Part shown: one piece after another, positions 1-7,404 of the stretch | Layout of the letters: every line of letters starts with the position of its first letter | Numbering within the stretch: the first letter of the stretch is position 1 | Origin: JBHIBA01 sp046758845 | GTDB taxonomy: Bacteria > UBA8248 > JACPRG01 > G963555815 | Length of the DNA: 8,253 nucleotides | Assembly: GCA_046758845.1 (NCBI GenBank) | Contig: JBHIBA010000207.1 | Coordinates: forward strand, 1-8,253 | Direction: 5' to 3' | Program-made: the position numbers and the translations under genes | Notes under the pieces: model-generated | Databases searched by the model: none | What the model was told of the DNA's origin: nothing | Seen by the model: the letters and a program-made list of their open reading frames with translations, nothing else

Positions 1-1
1 G

Positions 2-10
2 ACCTCCTCC
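2..10 (-). promoter_or_regulatory. Strong Shine-Dalgarno sequence of a gene beginning just outside the window
   Basis: On the minus strand the last bases of the window read GGAGGAGGT, close to the ideal complement of the 16S rRNA 3' end. It lies downstream of the binding-protein gene and its 3' hairpin. A start codon would be expected a few bases beyond position 1, so the operon probably continues leftwards. The gene itself is not visible. Confidence 0.5.
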
Positions 11-16
11 ATTGGT

Positions 17-43
17 GGCCGCCGGTCCGGGAAACCGGCGGCC
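17..43 (-). terminator. Perfect 10-bp GC-rich hairpin downstream of the binding-protein gene (intercistronic stem-loop or weak terminator)
   Basis: The arms GGCCGCCGGT and ACCGGCGGCC pair perfectly over 10 bp around a 7-base loop, 28 bases after the stop codon of the substrate-binding protein gene. No U-run follows on the minus strand, so a classic intrinsic terminator is not supported. A strong Shine-Dalgarno sequence follows within 7 bases. A stem that protects the 3' end of the abundant binding-protein message and dampens downstream expression fits better; this role is inferred. Confidence 0.55.
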
Positions 44-71
44 CCTTGAGCCGGGCGGCTCCCTTAGGCGA

Positions 72-1334
72 TCAGACCTTCACCCATTTCCCGTCCTTGG
101 CCATGAGGACGAAGATGTCCCTGAGGGCGTCACCGTCCTCATTGAAGCCGAGCCGTCCGGCGAGTCCCGCGTAGTCCCGCGTCGCCGAGAGTCCTTTCAT
201 GAGCTTCTCCCGGTCGCCCGCCAAGTCCTTGGGGTTGTTCGTGATGCCCGCCTTGGAGATCAGGTGGGCGATCAGCATCATCTCGTCGTAGATGTTCACG
301 TCCATCACGACGGGGTCGGGGGGCAACTTCTTGGCGGCGGCGCGCTTTCGATAGGCTGCGACGAACTCCGCCACGCCCGGCCTCGGCATCGAAGGCCAGA
401 AAGTGGCGGGGGCGATGGTGCCGTTCACATCTTTCCCGCCGGTCACCGGGAAATCCTCCTTGATGAGGGGCGAGCCGCCCACGATGGGCTGACCGACACC
501 CATGCGGCGGGCCTGCTTGAGGAAGGTGACGGCGTCCACCGCCACACCGCCGAAGAGGATCCCGTCGAACTTCATGCCCCGGAGCTTGGTCACCTGGGCG
601 CTGAAGTCGAAGTCGCGGGTGTGGTACTTGATGAAATCGCCCGGGTTGACGATGCGGATGCCCACCTTCTTGGCGACGCCCGGAAGCACCCTCTCGCCCA
701 GCACGCGCGTGACCGCTTCCTTCACGTCATAGACGACGGCCGCCGTCTTGATGTTGTGGACCTCCCGGAACTTGGGAACGGCGCGGAGCGCCTGGCGGAA
801 CTCGTCCACGTTCGTCCGGAAGCTGTAGGGCCGGTTGGCCTTGGAGACGCCGGGCTTGGAGGAAGCCTGAGACAGCATGGGCGTTGCCATCTTGACCCCG
901 ATGGGAAAAGCCACCTCACAGGAGGAGCTGGAGAAGGGGCCCAGGACCGCCAGGACCTTTTCGTCCTCGATGAGCTTGCGGACGACGTTGGCCGCTTCGG
1001 CCGGCTTGCTGCCAGTGTCTTCGAGGAACAGCTTGACCGGCACTCCGCCGATCCCCCCGGCGTCGTTGATCTTCTTTACGGCCAGCTCCAGGGCGATCAG
1101 GTTCTTCTTCGCCCAGAAGGAAAACACCCCGGTCCTCGGCTGCGCCACGCCGATCCGGATGTAAGGCCCTGTGACCTTTTGGGCCCACGCCCTCTTCGGC
1201 CGAAAGAGGCCGGGCAACAGCGACGCGCCCAACACGCCCCCGCCGACTCCTGCGGTGGCTCGCAAGAACGTTCGGCGGTTCATCCCCTTGGCTTTCCCGC
1301 CGTTCCGGAAACGCTTCTCATTCTCTTTTGACAT
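72..1334 (-). CDS. Branched-chain amino acid-type ABC transporter substrate-binding protein (Tat-type leader)
   Basis: This 420-residue protein is the extracytoplasmic receptor of the Liv/HAAT importer encoded in the same operon. It has a twin-arginine leader: RRTFLR at residues 20-25, a hydrophobic glycine/alanine-rich stretch to about 42, and AWA at 49-51 as the likely cleavage site. The mature part is a type I periplasmic-binding fold. It starts IRIGVAQPRTG (59-69), with the ligand-loop motifs GPFSSSS (132-138) and SQASSKP (155-161) typical of the LivJ/LivK family. Start chosen: the ATG at 1334 has GGAGGG seven bases upstream; an in-frame ATG at 1349 would add five residues. It is last of the visible liv genes, 66 bases after livF, followed by a strong hairpin. 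Ligand unknown; relatives bind amino acids, amides or aromatic acids. A Tat leader implies export in a folded state, which remains to be shown. Confidence 0.93.
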   Translation of the reverse strand: MSKENEKRFRNGGKAKGMNRRTFLRATAGVGGGVLGASLLPGLFRPKRAWAQKVTGPYIRIGVAQPRTGVFSFWAKKNLIALELAVKKINDAGGIGGVPVKLFLEDTGSKPAEAANVVRKLIEDEKVLAVLGPFSSSSCEVAFPIGVKMATPMLSQASSKPGVSKANRPYSFRTNVDEFRQALRAVPKFREVHNIKTAAVVYDVKEAVTRVLGERVLPGVAKKVGIRIVNPGDFIKYHTRDFDFSAQVTKLRGMKFDGILFGGVAVDAVTFLKQARRMGVGQPIVGGSPLIKEDFPVTGGKDVNGTIAPATFWPSMPRPGVAEFVAAYRKRAAAKKLPPDPVVMDVNIYDEMMLIAHLISKAGITNNPKDLAGDREKLMKGLSATRDYAGLAGRLGFNEDGDALRDIFVLMAKDGKWVKV

Positions 1335-1341
1335 GATCCCA

Positions 1342-1347
1342 CCCTCC
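1342..1347 (-). promoter_or_regulatory. Ribosome binding site fixing the binding-protein start
   Basis: GGAGGG on the minus strand sits seven bases before the ATG at 1334. This favours that start over the in-frame ATG at 1349, which overlaps the site itself. The 66-base gap between livF and this gene shows no recognisable promoter or terminator. Confidence 0.6.
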
Positions 1348-1400
1348 ATGGAATGCCCCTTGCGGCGCGGTGAACGACCGGACTCCGTTGCTTCTCCCTT

Positions 1401-2108
1401 TTACTTTCCTCCCCCCAGATAAGCCGACCGAAGGCCCTCGCTCTCCATCAGGGCGGCCGCGTCGTCGTGGATGACGATCCGCCCGGTCTCCAATACGTAT
1501 CCCCGGTCGGCCAGGCGCAGGGCCTCCTGGGCGTTTTGCTCCACCAGGAGGATGGTGATCCCGGCGCTTCGCAGGCCGGCGATCAGCGCGAACACCTGGC
1601 TCACCGCCTTCGGCGCCAGGCCCAGGGAAGGTTCGTCGAACATCAGGAACCTCGGCCGGGCCATCAGCGCCCGTGCGATGGATAACATCTGCTGCTCCCC
1701 GCCCGAGAGGACCCCGGCGCTGAAGTTCCGGCGTTCTTCCAGGAGGGGAAAGCGGCGGAACATCTCCTCCACATCCGTCCGAACGCCGCCGTCCCGCCGG
1801 GTGTAAGCCCCCATGAGGAGATTTTCCTGCACCGACATTTGGGTCAGGATGGCCCTTCCCTCTGGGACCAGCGTCAGACCCCGGCGGACGCGCTCCGAGG
1901 ACGGAAGCCTCTCGATCGACTTCCCGCAGAACCGGATGGAGCCCCCCGAAGGCGCGAGCACCCCGCAAAGGGTCTTGAGAAGCGAGGACTTTCCCGCCCC
2001 GTTGGCGCCCAGGATGGCGACGAGCTCCCCCTCCCCGACTTCCAGTGACACGCCGGACACCGCTTCGATGGAACCGTATCTCGTCGAGAGGTTTTCGACC
2101 CGGAGCAT
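1401..2108 (-). CDS. livF: Branched-chain amino acid-type ABC transporter ATP-binding protein LivF
   Basis: This is one of the two cytoplasmic ATPases of the Liv importer, 235 residues and the usual LivF length. Visible motifs are Walker A GANGAGKS (34-41), the LivF-typical VPEGR after the Q-loop region (81-85), signature LSGGEQQ (134-140) and Walker B FLMFDEP (154-160). The switch region reads VEQN (189-192); the usual H-loop histidine is replaced, as is common in LivF proteins, in contrast to EHD in LivG. The ATG start overlaps the livG stop codon by one base (TAATG), indicating translational coupling. The protein would pair with LivG as a heterodimer under the LivH/LivM permeases. It ends in TAA, 66 bases before the binding-protein gene. 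Confidence 0.95.
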   Translation of the reverse strand: MLRVENLSTRYGSIEAVSGVSLEVGEGELVAILGANGAGKSSLLKTLCGVLAPSGGSIRFCGKSIERLPSSERVRRGLTLVPEGRAILTQMSVQENLLMGAYTRRDGGVRTDVEEMFRRFPLLEERRNFSAGVLSGGEQQMLSIARALMARPRFLMFDEPSLGLAPKAVSQVFALIAGLRSAGITILLVEQNAQEALRLADRGYVLETGRIVIHDDAAALMESEGLRSAYLGGGK

Positions 2109-2881
2109 TACGATACCCCCAGGTAGGCCTGAAGCGCCAGTTCGCTCGACTGCACTTCAGACGGCTTTCCTTCGACGATCAACTCGCCGAAGTTCAGGAG
2201 GTAGATATAATCGCAGATGTCCATGACCACCCGCATGTCGTGCTCGATGAGGAACAGGGCCGTTCCCCGCGCCCGCAACAGCCGGAAGAGCCCCAGCAAA
2301 TCCTGCGACTCCCCCGCGGTCATTCCCGCCGTCGGCTCGTCCAGAAGAAGGAGGCGGGGCCGCGTCCCGAGGGCCCGGGCGATCTCGAGCCGCCGCTGCG
2401 CGCCGTAGGGGAGCGTCGTGGCCCGCCGGCCTCGGTCCCCCCAAAGGCCCACAAACTCCAAGAGGTGTCTGGCCTCCTGCGCCTGGCGCCGGACGCCGGG
2501 ACTTTTGAGCATTTTCCCCACCCCCCGGCCGGCGAGGTGCGTCTGCGCCACCTGGACGGTTTGCAAAACGGTCATGCTCTCAAACAGTCGGATGTTCTGG
2601 AAGGTCCGGGCGATGCCCCGGCGGACGATGCGGTGAGGCCGCTCGTTCGTGATGTCCTCGCCGTAGAACCGGAAGACGCCGCCGCTGACGGAGTAGACTC
2701 CGGTCACCAGGTTGAACACGGTGGTCTTGCCGGCGCCGTTCGGCCCGATGAGGCCAATGATCCGGCCGACGGGGACCCGGAGGGAGAGGTCGCGGATCGC
2801 CTGAACGCCGCCGAAGTTCTTGGAGACGCCCTCCAGGGACAGCCCGGAATCCCTTTCGCCCCTTTCGCCGTCAGCAGACAC
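2108..2881 (-). CDS. livG: Branched-chain amino acid-type ABC transporter ATP-binding protein LivG
   Basis: This is the second ATPase of the importer, 257 residues and family length. Motifs: Walker A GPNGAGKT (46-53), ARTFQNIRLF containing the Q-loop (91-100), signature LPYGAQRRLEIARAL (157-171), Walker B LLLLDEP (177-183) and switch histidine H214 in IEHDM. The signature has alanine at 161 where LivG proteins usually have glutamine (YGQQ). The C-terminal extension ending SSELALQAYLG is typical of LivG. The start is a GTG at 2881 with AGGAG about four bases upstream. It overlaps the end of the acyl-CoA ligase gene by 11 bases, so the two are very likely translationally coupled. A later start would damage the first beta strand, so the GTG is preferred. 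Confidence 0.95.
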   Translation of the reverse strand: MSADGERGERDSGLSLEGVSKNFGGVQAIRDLSLRVPVGRIIGLIGPNGAGKTTVFNLVTGVYSVSGGVFRFYGEDITNERPHRIVRRGIARTFQNIRLFESMTVLQTVQVAQTHLAGRGVGKMLKSPGVRRQAQEARHLLEFVGLWGDRGRRATTLPYGAQRRLEIARALGTRPRLLLLDEPTAGMTAGESQDLLGLFRLLRARGTALFLIEHDMRVVMDICDYIYLLNFGELIVEGKPSEVQSSELALQAYLGVS

Positions 2882-4526
2882 GGCTCTCCTCTCTCAGTTT
2901 GTCCGCGATGACTTGCCGGAGGACCGAACGCCTGACTTTCCGCGTCGGGGTCATGGGGAGCTTTCCCACGATCTCCAGACGCTCCGGCCACTTGTTCTTG
3001 GCGATGCCGCCGCGCTCCACGTGGGCCACAACCTCCTCCAGCGACGGGCTCTCCCCCGGCGCCGGAATCACAAACAGGCAATTCCGCTCGCCCAGCCTCG
3101 GATCGGGCATGCCCACCATCGCGGCCCGGGAGATCTTCGGGTGGCAGACCAGGAGTCCCTCGACGTCCGCCGGGTTGAACTTGACGCCGCCCCGGTTGAT
3201 GAGGTCGTTCTTCCGGCCGGTGAGGCGGTAGTTGCCGCCGGCGTCCCCGACCGCCAGGTCTCCCGTCCGGTACCAGCCCTGCGCTGTGAAGCTTTCCGCC
3301 GTCGCCTCCGGGTTCAGGTAGTATCCGGCGAAGAGACTCGGGCCGCGGACGCAGAGCTCCCCTTCGCGCCCTGCCGAAACGCCCCGCCCCTCCTCATCCA
3401 GGAGCGTGATTTCCACGCCGGGGTTCGGGCGGCCGATGGTGTGGCGGTAGACCTCCGGGGGATCCCCCGGACGGGTGTAGAAGCCGACCTGCGTCTCCGT
3501 CGTTCCCCAGAGGAGGACGGGCGTGCAGTCCATCCGCTCCCGGATCTCCGATGCCACCTGCGGCGGGCAGACGCTGCCGGAGAGGACGATCTTCCGCAGG
3601 GACCGAATATCTCTCCTTGGAAGATCCGGGCAGTCCAGGATCGAAATCGCGTGTGCGGGGGCGCCGAACACCATCGAGACCCGCTCGGCCTCGACGCGCT
3701 CCAAAAACCCTTCCGGGGAAAACGTCGGAAACGCGACCGTCCTCGCTCCGCAGCTCATGGCCATCATGTGCGAGCAGACGCCGAACATGTGGCTGAGAGG
3801 CGATAGGGAGAGACAGACCTCCCCGGCGTCCATTTGCAGCTCCCGGGCGGCGTTGGCGGCGTTCGCCAGGCGAATGTTGGCCGTGTGGAGCACGGCCTTC
3901 GGCCCCGCTGTGGTCCCCGAGGTGAACAGCAGCAGAAAGGGATCGTCCGGATCGGGGTCGAAGTCCGGCGGGCCATGGCCCGTGACCAGTTCGCCGTAAG
4001 AGCGGGCGCCCGGTCTTTGTGCGCCGATGACGATGATGTTCTCCAGGGACGGGAGGTTCGGCTTCAGACCTTCGATCATCTCCAGCCGGGAAGCGTCCCC
4101 TCCCTGAGTCGGGACCGCCATCGCCCGCGCGCCGGAGAAGCTCAGCATGGAGAGAAGTTCGGCCTCCCGGTAGGGCATGTGAAGCGGCATGAAAACGGCG
4201 CCGATCTTGGTCGCGGCGTAGAGAAGAACGAGCCATTCCGCGCAGTTGGGGAGCTGGGCGCCCAGAACGTCGCCCGGAAGCAGACCCAGGTTCGAGAGCC
4301 CCCCGGCCAGGCGGTCGGATTCCGCGTCCAGTTCGGTGAATGACAGCCTTCGCGCGGGGCCGGAGACGGCGGCGGCCTCAGGCCGTTCTCTCGCCCAATT
4401 CTTGAGCCAGTCCACAAGCGTGAGGTTCAGCCACTCGCGGCTTTGCCGGTAGGAGGCGGTCTTGTCCGCGGAGAAGACTTCGTCCTCAAAAGGACACCGG
4501 TGTCGCTCCTTGGCGCGAACCGTCAT
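2871..4526 (-). CDS. AMP-forming acyl-CoA synthetase/ligase (ANL superfamily), carboxylate substrate unknown
   Basis: This 551-residue protein is predicted to activate a carboxylic acid with ATP to an acyl-AMP and then transfer it to coenzyme A in the cytoplasm. ANL core motifs occur in order: P-loop TSGTTAGPK (202-210), WGTTE (340-344, usually YGxTE), YRTGD (419-423), hinge GRKND (437-441) with GGVKFNPADVE (446-456), and the C-terminal catalytic lysine K530 in LPMTPTRKVRR. The residue before K530 is arginine rather than the usual glycine. The N-terminal part resembles cyclohexanecarboxylate-CoA or medium-chain/aryl-CoA ligases more than acetyl-CoA synthetases, but this does not fix the substrate. 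The ATG at 4526 follows the Fe-S protein stop by four bases, with GGAG seven bases upstream; the 3' end overlaps livG. Its position inside a transporter operon suggests it activates the imported solute. Confidence 0.92.
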   Translation of the reverse strand: MTVRAKERHRCPFEDEVFSADKTASYRQSREWLNLTLVDWLKNWARERPEAAAVSGPARRLSFTELDAESDRLAGGLSNLGLLPGDVLGAQLPNCAEWLVLLYAATKIGAVFMPLHMPYREAELLSMLSFSGARAMAVPTQGGDASRLEMIEGLKPNLPSLENIIVIGAQRPGARSYGELVTGHGPPDFDPDPDDPFLLLFTSGTTAGPKAVLHTANIRLANAANAARELQMDAGEVCLSLSPLSHMFGVCSHMMAMSCGARTVAFPTFSPEGFLERVEAERVSMVFGAPAHAISILDCPDLPRRDIRSLRKIVLSGSVCPPQVASEIRERMDCTPVLLWGTTETQVGFYTRPGDPPEVYRHTIGRPNPGVEITLLDEEGRGVSAGREGELCVRGPSLFAGYYLNPEATAESFTAQGWYRTGDLAVGDAGGNYRLTGRKNDLINRGGVKFNPADVEGLLVCHPKISRAAMVGMPDPRLGERNCLFVIPAPGESPSLEEVVAHVERGGIAKNKWPERLEIVGKLPMTPTRKVRRSVLRQVIADKLREESRVC

Positions 4527-4530
4527 CGCT

Positions 4531-5682
4531 TCACTCCACGAGCGTCAAGTCCTTGTCCACGACCTTGAGGCGATCCGCCCTGCTCTTGGTTGAATAGTAG
4601 AGCCATTCTACCTTCGGTTTCGGCTTCTTACCGTAGAGCCGGTCGTCCACCCAAAGAAGCAGACGCCTGGCCCAGTCTCCCAACGTGGCCATCCGGAGGG
4701 TGATCTCATGGTACCAGCCGGAGCGCATGTTCCAGGGACAAACACTGATGCACCGCGCGCAGTCGTTCCACTTCTGCCGGTTGGCCGTCCAGTAGGTCAT
4801 GCACTTATCGTTGTCGATCACCCAGCGCTCCACACCCCGAAAGACCGTCTTCTCGCCGTAAGGGATGCACTGGGCCGGGCAGTTGGCCGCGCACTTGTCG
4901 CAAATGCGGCAGTATTCCTGCACGCCGATGCTGACCGGCCGGTCCGCCGCGAGGGGGAGGTCCGTCGTCACCGTGGAGAGGCGGAGCCGGGGTCCGAACT
5001 TCTGCGTGATGAGGGAGTTGTTGCGGGCCAGCTCTCCCAGGCCCGCCTTGACGGCGATGGGGATGTGCAGGACCTCCTCGGACATGTGGAAATGCGCCTT
5101 GGCCGGGTATCCCAGCTCCCGGATGTAGCAGGCCAGGCAGACGGCGACTTTGGCGGTTTCCAGGTACAGGCGGCCCACCTCGGCCCCGTCGATGAAGCTG
5201 GGCGAGGTGTGGAGCCTGTCGAAATCCATGGGGATCCCCAGAGAGACGGCGTACTTGTGGGTCAGCGCGATGGGTTCTCCGGCCCGCCCCTTGGCATAGT
5301 CGATGCGCAGGCCCCGGTGGGTGTAGATGAGGGCCGGCTCAAGCTCGCAGACGCCCACCAGCTCGGCCCCAAAGAACCGGGCGGCCCCCTTGATGACCTC
5401 CGACATCTTCTCGGGGCTCCGGACCTCGATGGCTTCCGGGTTCACCGGCCCGTCGGCGATGGGCAGCCAGGACCGCATCGGCACATTCATCGGCCGGGTC
5501 TCGGGAAAGAAGATCCTGCGGAAGGGGTCCACCGATTCCGAAGTCCAGCGTTCCTTGACGCGCTCTCCCAACTCGCCGGTGGCCGCCCTGCTATGGTGCT
5601 GCTCCCGCTGGTCCCACCGGCCCAACTCGCCGCCGATGCGCGTCGTGGGCGAGTCGACTCTCTTGGCCAGTCCGTACAGCAT
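4531..5682 (-). CDS. Reductive dehalogenase-family protein with two [4Fe-4S] clusters, cytoplasmic type
   Basis: This 383-residue protein matches the corrinoid/Fe-S reductive dehalogenase family. The middle shows the expected segments: ARFFGAELVGVCEL (101-114), YIRELGYPAKAH (186-197), IAVKAGLGELARNNSLIT (209-226), KFGPRLR (228-234) and TTDLPLAADRPV (239-250). Two ferredoxin-like Cys sets follow: C258-x2-C261-x2-C264-x3-C268-P, and C294 with C308-x2-C311-x3-C315-PWN. Known family members bind cobamide plus two [4Fe-4S] clusters. There is no twin-arginine leader or membrane segment, and no small anchor gene (rdhB) next to it, so it is probably cytoplasmic. Start chosen at the ATG at 5682, which has AAAGGAGG upstream; the frame stays open back to 6165 but that part runs through livM in another frame. 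Dehalogenation is inferred; many family members have unknown reactions. Epoxyqueuosine reductase (QueG) is a distant alternative, less likely given the family-specific segments. Confidence 0.85.
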   Translation of the reverse strand: MLYGLAKRVDSPTTRIGGELGRWDQREQHHSRAATGELGERVKERWTSESVDPFRRIFFPETRPMNVPMRSWLPIADGPVNPEAIEVRSPEKMSEVIKGAARFFGAELVGVCELEPALIYTHRGLRIDYAKGRAGEPIALTHKYAVSLGIPMDFDRLHTSPSFIDGAEVGRLYLETAKVAVCLACYIRELGYPAKAHFHMSEEVLHIPIAVKAGLGELARNNSLITQKFGPRLRLSTVTTDLPLAADRPVSIGVQEYCRICDKCAANCPAQCIPYGEKTVFRGVERWVIDNDKCMTYWTANRQKWNDCARCISVCPWNMRSGWYHEITLRMATLGDWARRLLLWVDDRLYGKKPKPKVEWLYYSTKSRADRLKVVDKDLTLVE

Positions 5683-5686
5683 GCCC

Positions 5687-5694
5687 CCTCCTTT
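5687..5694 (-). promoter_or_regulatory. Ribosome binding site deciding the Fe-S protein start
   Basis: AAAGGAGG on the minus strand overlaps the livM stop codon and stands four bases before the ATG at 5682. It is one of the strongest ribosome sites in the window and settles the start of a reading frame that is open for another 161 codons upstream. Confidence 0.8.
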
Positions 5695-6527
5695 CAAGCG
5701 GCTTCTCGCTGCCGCCGGAAGGCGAATTGATGACGCTTCAGCAGTCCCGAGGGTCGGACAATCATCAGAAGGATGATGATTCCCCCGAAGACGATGCCGC
5801 GCCAATCCTTCATAAAGCGGAGCGCCTCGGGCAGCACGGTGAACAACCCCGCCCCGAGGAGGGCCCCCCAGAAAGTCGTCATCCCACCCAGGATGACGAA
5901 CAGAACGATCATGATGGATTCCATGAAGCCGAAATTGCCGGGCTCGATGTAGAGGTAGAAATGGGCGAAGAGTCCGCCCGCCACGCCGGCGATGAAGGCC
6001 CCCAGGGCGAATGCGCCCACCTTGAGCCAGGTGACCCTGAGGCCCACGAGCTCCGCTACCGTCTCGTCGTCGCGCACGGCATCGAAGGCCAGGGCGAGGC
6101 GGGATCGGGATATCACCCAGAACAGGCCGGTGAAGACGGCCACCCAGATCCAGATGATCCACCACTCAACGCCCGTGAAGCCCCGAAAGCCCTGGGCGCT
6201 GCCCGTGTACTCCAAGTTCAGGAAGAAGGTCCTGATGATCTCCCCGAATCCCAAGGTGGCCATAGCCAGGTAGATGCCGTGGAGCCGGAGGGCGGGAAAT
6301 CCAACCATCATTCCCACGATCCCGGCCATCACCGCGCCCGCCAGAAGCGCGGGCTGCATCGGCCAGCCGAGTTTGACCGTGAGGATGCCCGAAACGTAGG
6401 CCCCAATGGCCATGAACCCCGCGTTGCCCACCGAGAGCTGCCCCGTCGCCAGCGGGCTGTAGGCGCTGTAGGCCAGCAAGACGTTGATCCCGAACAGGGC
6501 CAGTACGCTCGCCTCGTAGCTGCTCAT
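5694..6527 (-). CDS. livM: Branched-chain amino acid-type ABC transporter permease LivM
   Basis: This 277-residue polytopic inner-membrane permease is half of the translocation pore with LivH. The LivM hallmark YSPLATGQLSVGNAGFMAIG is at residues 23-42, followed by FPALRLHGIYLAMATLGFGE (77-96). A charged cytoplasmic loop RDDETVAELVGL lies at 152-163, and the ATPase-coupling region with LGGMTTFWGALLGA is at 213-226. Several hydrophobic helices alternate with short loops, and the C-terminus is basic (KRHQFAFRRQREAA). It lacks the long N-terminal extension of E. coli LivM, as most homologues do. The ATG at 6527 lies one base after the livH stop (TGAGATG). The next gene starts 11 bases downstream, which ties the Fe-S protein to the transporter transcript. 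Confidence 0.95.
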   Translation of the reverse strand: MSSYEASVLALFGINVLLAYSAYSPLATGQLSVGNAGFMAIGAYVSGILTVKLGWPMQPALLAGAVMAGIVGMMVGFPALRLHGIYLAMATLGFGEIIRTFFLNLEYTGSAQGFRGFTGVEWWIIWIWVAVFTGLFWVISRSRLALAFDAVRDDETVAELVGLRVTWLKVGAFALGAFIAGVAGGLFAHFYLYIEPGNFGFMESIMIVLFVILGGMTTFWGALLGAGLFTVLPEALRFMKDWRGIVFGGIIILLMIVRPSGLLKRHQFAFRRQREAA

Positions 6528-6528
6528 C

Positions 6529-7404
6529 TCACACCCGCCTGCGCGCGACGGCCGGCCCGCCCAAGACCCCCTGGGGCCTCCAAATCAGCGCCGCGAAGAG
6601 CAGGCTGTAGATAAAGACGTCGCGATAGGAGGCGCTGAGATAGGCGACGCTCATGATTTCCGTCAGCCCCAGGATGAGACCGCCCACGATGGCCCCCCGG
6701 ACGTTTCCCAGTCCCCCGATGACCATGGCCGCGATCCCCTTCAGGGCGGTGTCGATGCTCATCTGAGGCCAGATGAGGAAGAACCGCAGGGCGAAGAGGA
6801 TCCCGCTCGCTCCCGCCAGGACGCCGGAAATGAAAAAGCTGGCGACGATGACCCGGTTGGAATCCACGCCTAAAATGCCCGCCGTCTCCTGGTTTTCCGC
6901 AACGGCCCGCATTCCCCGGCCCATGCGCGTCCGCTGGATGAAAAGGTCCAGCAGGACTATCAGGAGAACCGACAATCCCAGGATGAAAAACTGGACCGAG
7001 GTGACGAAGACGGAGCCGAACTCGAACGTCCGGATCTCGAAGGTCTCGGGGAAGGGGATCTTCTCGGAACTCCAGAGGTTCTCCGCGACGTTCTGAAAAA
7101 GGATGGAAAAACCGATGGTGCTGACCAGCGGGATCAATGGCGGCGCGTTCCGAAGGGGCCGGAAGGAGAATCTCTCCACCACGAGGTTCAACAGGCCCGC
7201 GCACAAAACGCCCAAAAGCATCGCCGCCCAGAGGGGGAGACCCGACACGATGAACGTCATGCTCAAATAAGCCCCGAGCATGAACACCTCGCCGACGGCG
7301 AAGTTCAGCTTGTCCAGGATCCCCATGATGAGCGTGTAGGAGATGGCGATGAGGGCGTAGGTGCTCCCCAACATGATCCCGTTGACGATCTGCTGCGTGA
7401 GCAA
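6529..7404 (-). CDS. livH: Branched-chain amino acid-type ABC transporter permease LivH
   Basis: This 291-residue inner-membrane permease is the partner of LivM. Family landmarks are QQIVNGIMLGSTYALIAI (4-21), LNFAVGEVFMLGAY (33-46), RFSFRPLRNAPPL (78-90), IQRTRMGRGMRAVAENQETA (156-175) and the coupling segment GIAAMVIGGLGNVRGAIVGG (223-242). Start chosen at a TTG (7404): the codons before the ATG at residue 11 encode the conserved QQ..NG motif, and GAGGGG lies about 10 bases upstream. Use of TTG with a loosely spaced ribosome site suggests modest initiation of this first transporter gene. It follows the MarR gene by 92 bases, with no clear promoter between, so it may be read through from the marR promoter. 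Confidence 0.94.
   Translation of the reverse strand: MLTQQIVNGIMLGSTYALIAISYTLIMGILDKLNFAVGEVFMLGAYLSMTFIVSGLPLWAAMLLGVLCAGLLNLVVERFSFRPLRNAPPLIPLVSTIGFSILFQNVAENLWSSEKIPFPETFEIRTFEFGSVFVTSVQFFILGLSVLLIVLLDLFIQRTRMGRGMRAVAENQETAGILGVDSNRVIVASFFISGVLAGASGILFALRFFLIWPQMSIDTALKGIAAMVIGGLGNVRGAIVGGLILGLTEIMSVAYLSASYRDVFIYSLLFAALIWRPQGVLGGPAVARRRV

Noticed and set aside
17..43. Classic rho-independent terminator
   Set aside because: The stem is perfect but no U-run follows on the minus strand, and a ribosome site comes next.
12..1331. 439-codon plus-strand open frame opposite the binding-protein gene
   Set aside because: It is an antisense shadow of a clearly conserved gene in GC-rich DNA; its translation has no recognisable domain.
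2820..3806. 328-codon plus-strand open frame across livG and the ligase
   Set aside because: Crosses two real minus-strand genes and has no recognisable protein features.
4708..5730. 340-codon plus-strand open frame opposite the Fe-S protein gene
   Set aside because: Antisense shadow of the conserved cysteine-motif gene; no ribosome site or domain seen.
5683..6165. N-terminal extension of the Fe-S protein frame (161 extra codons)
   Set aside because: It runs through livM in another frame, is arginine/glycine-rich like a shadow frame, and a strong ribosome site precedes the ATG at 5682.
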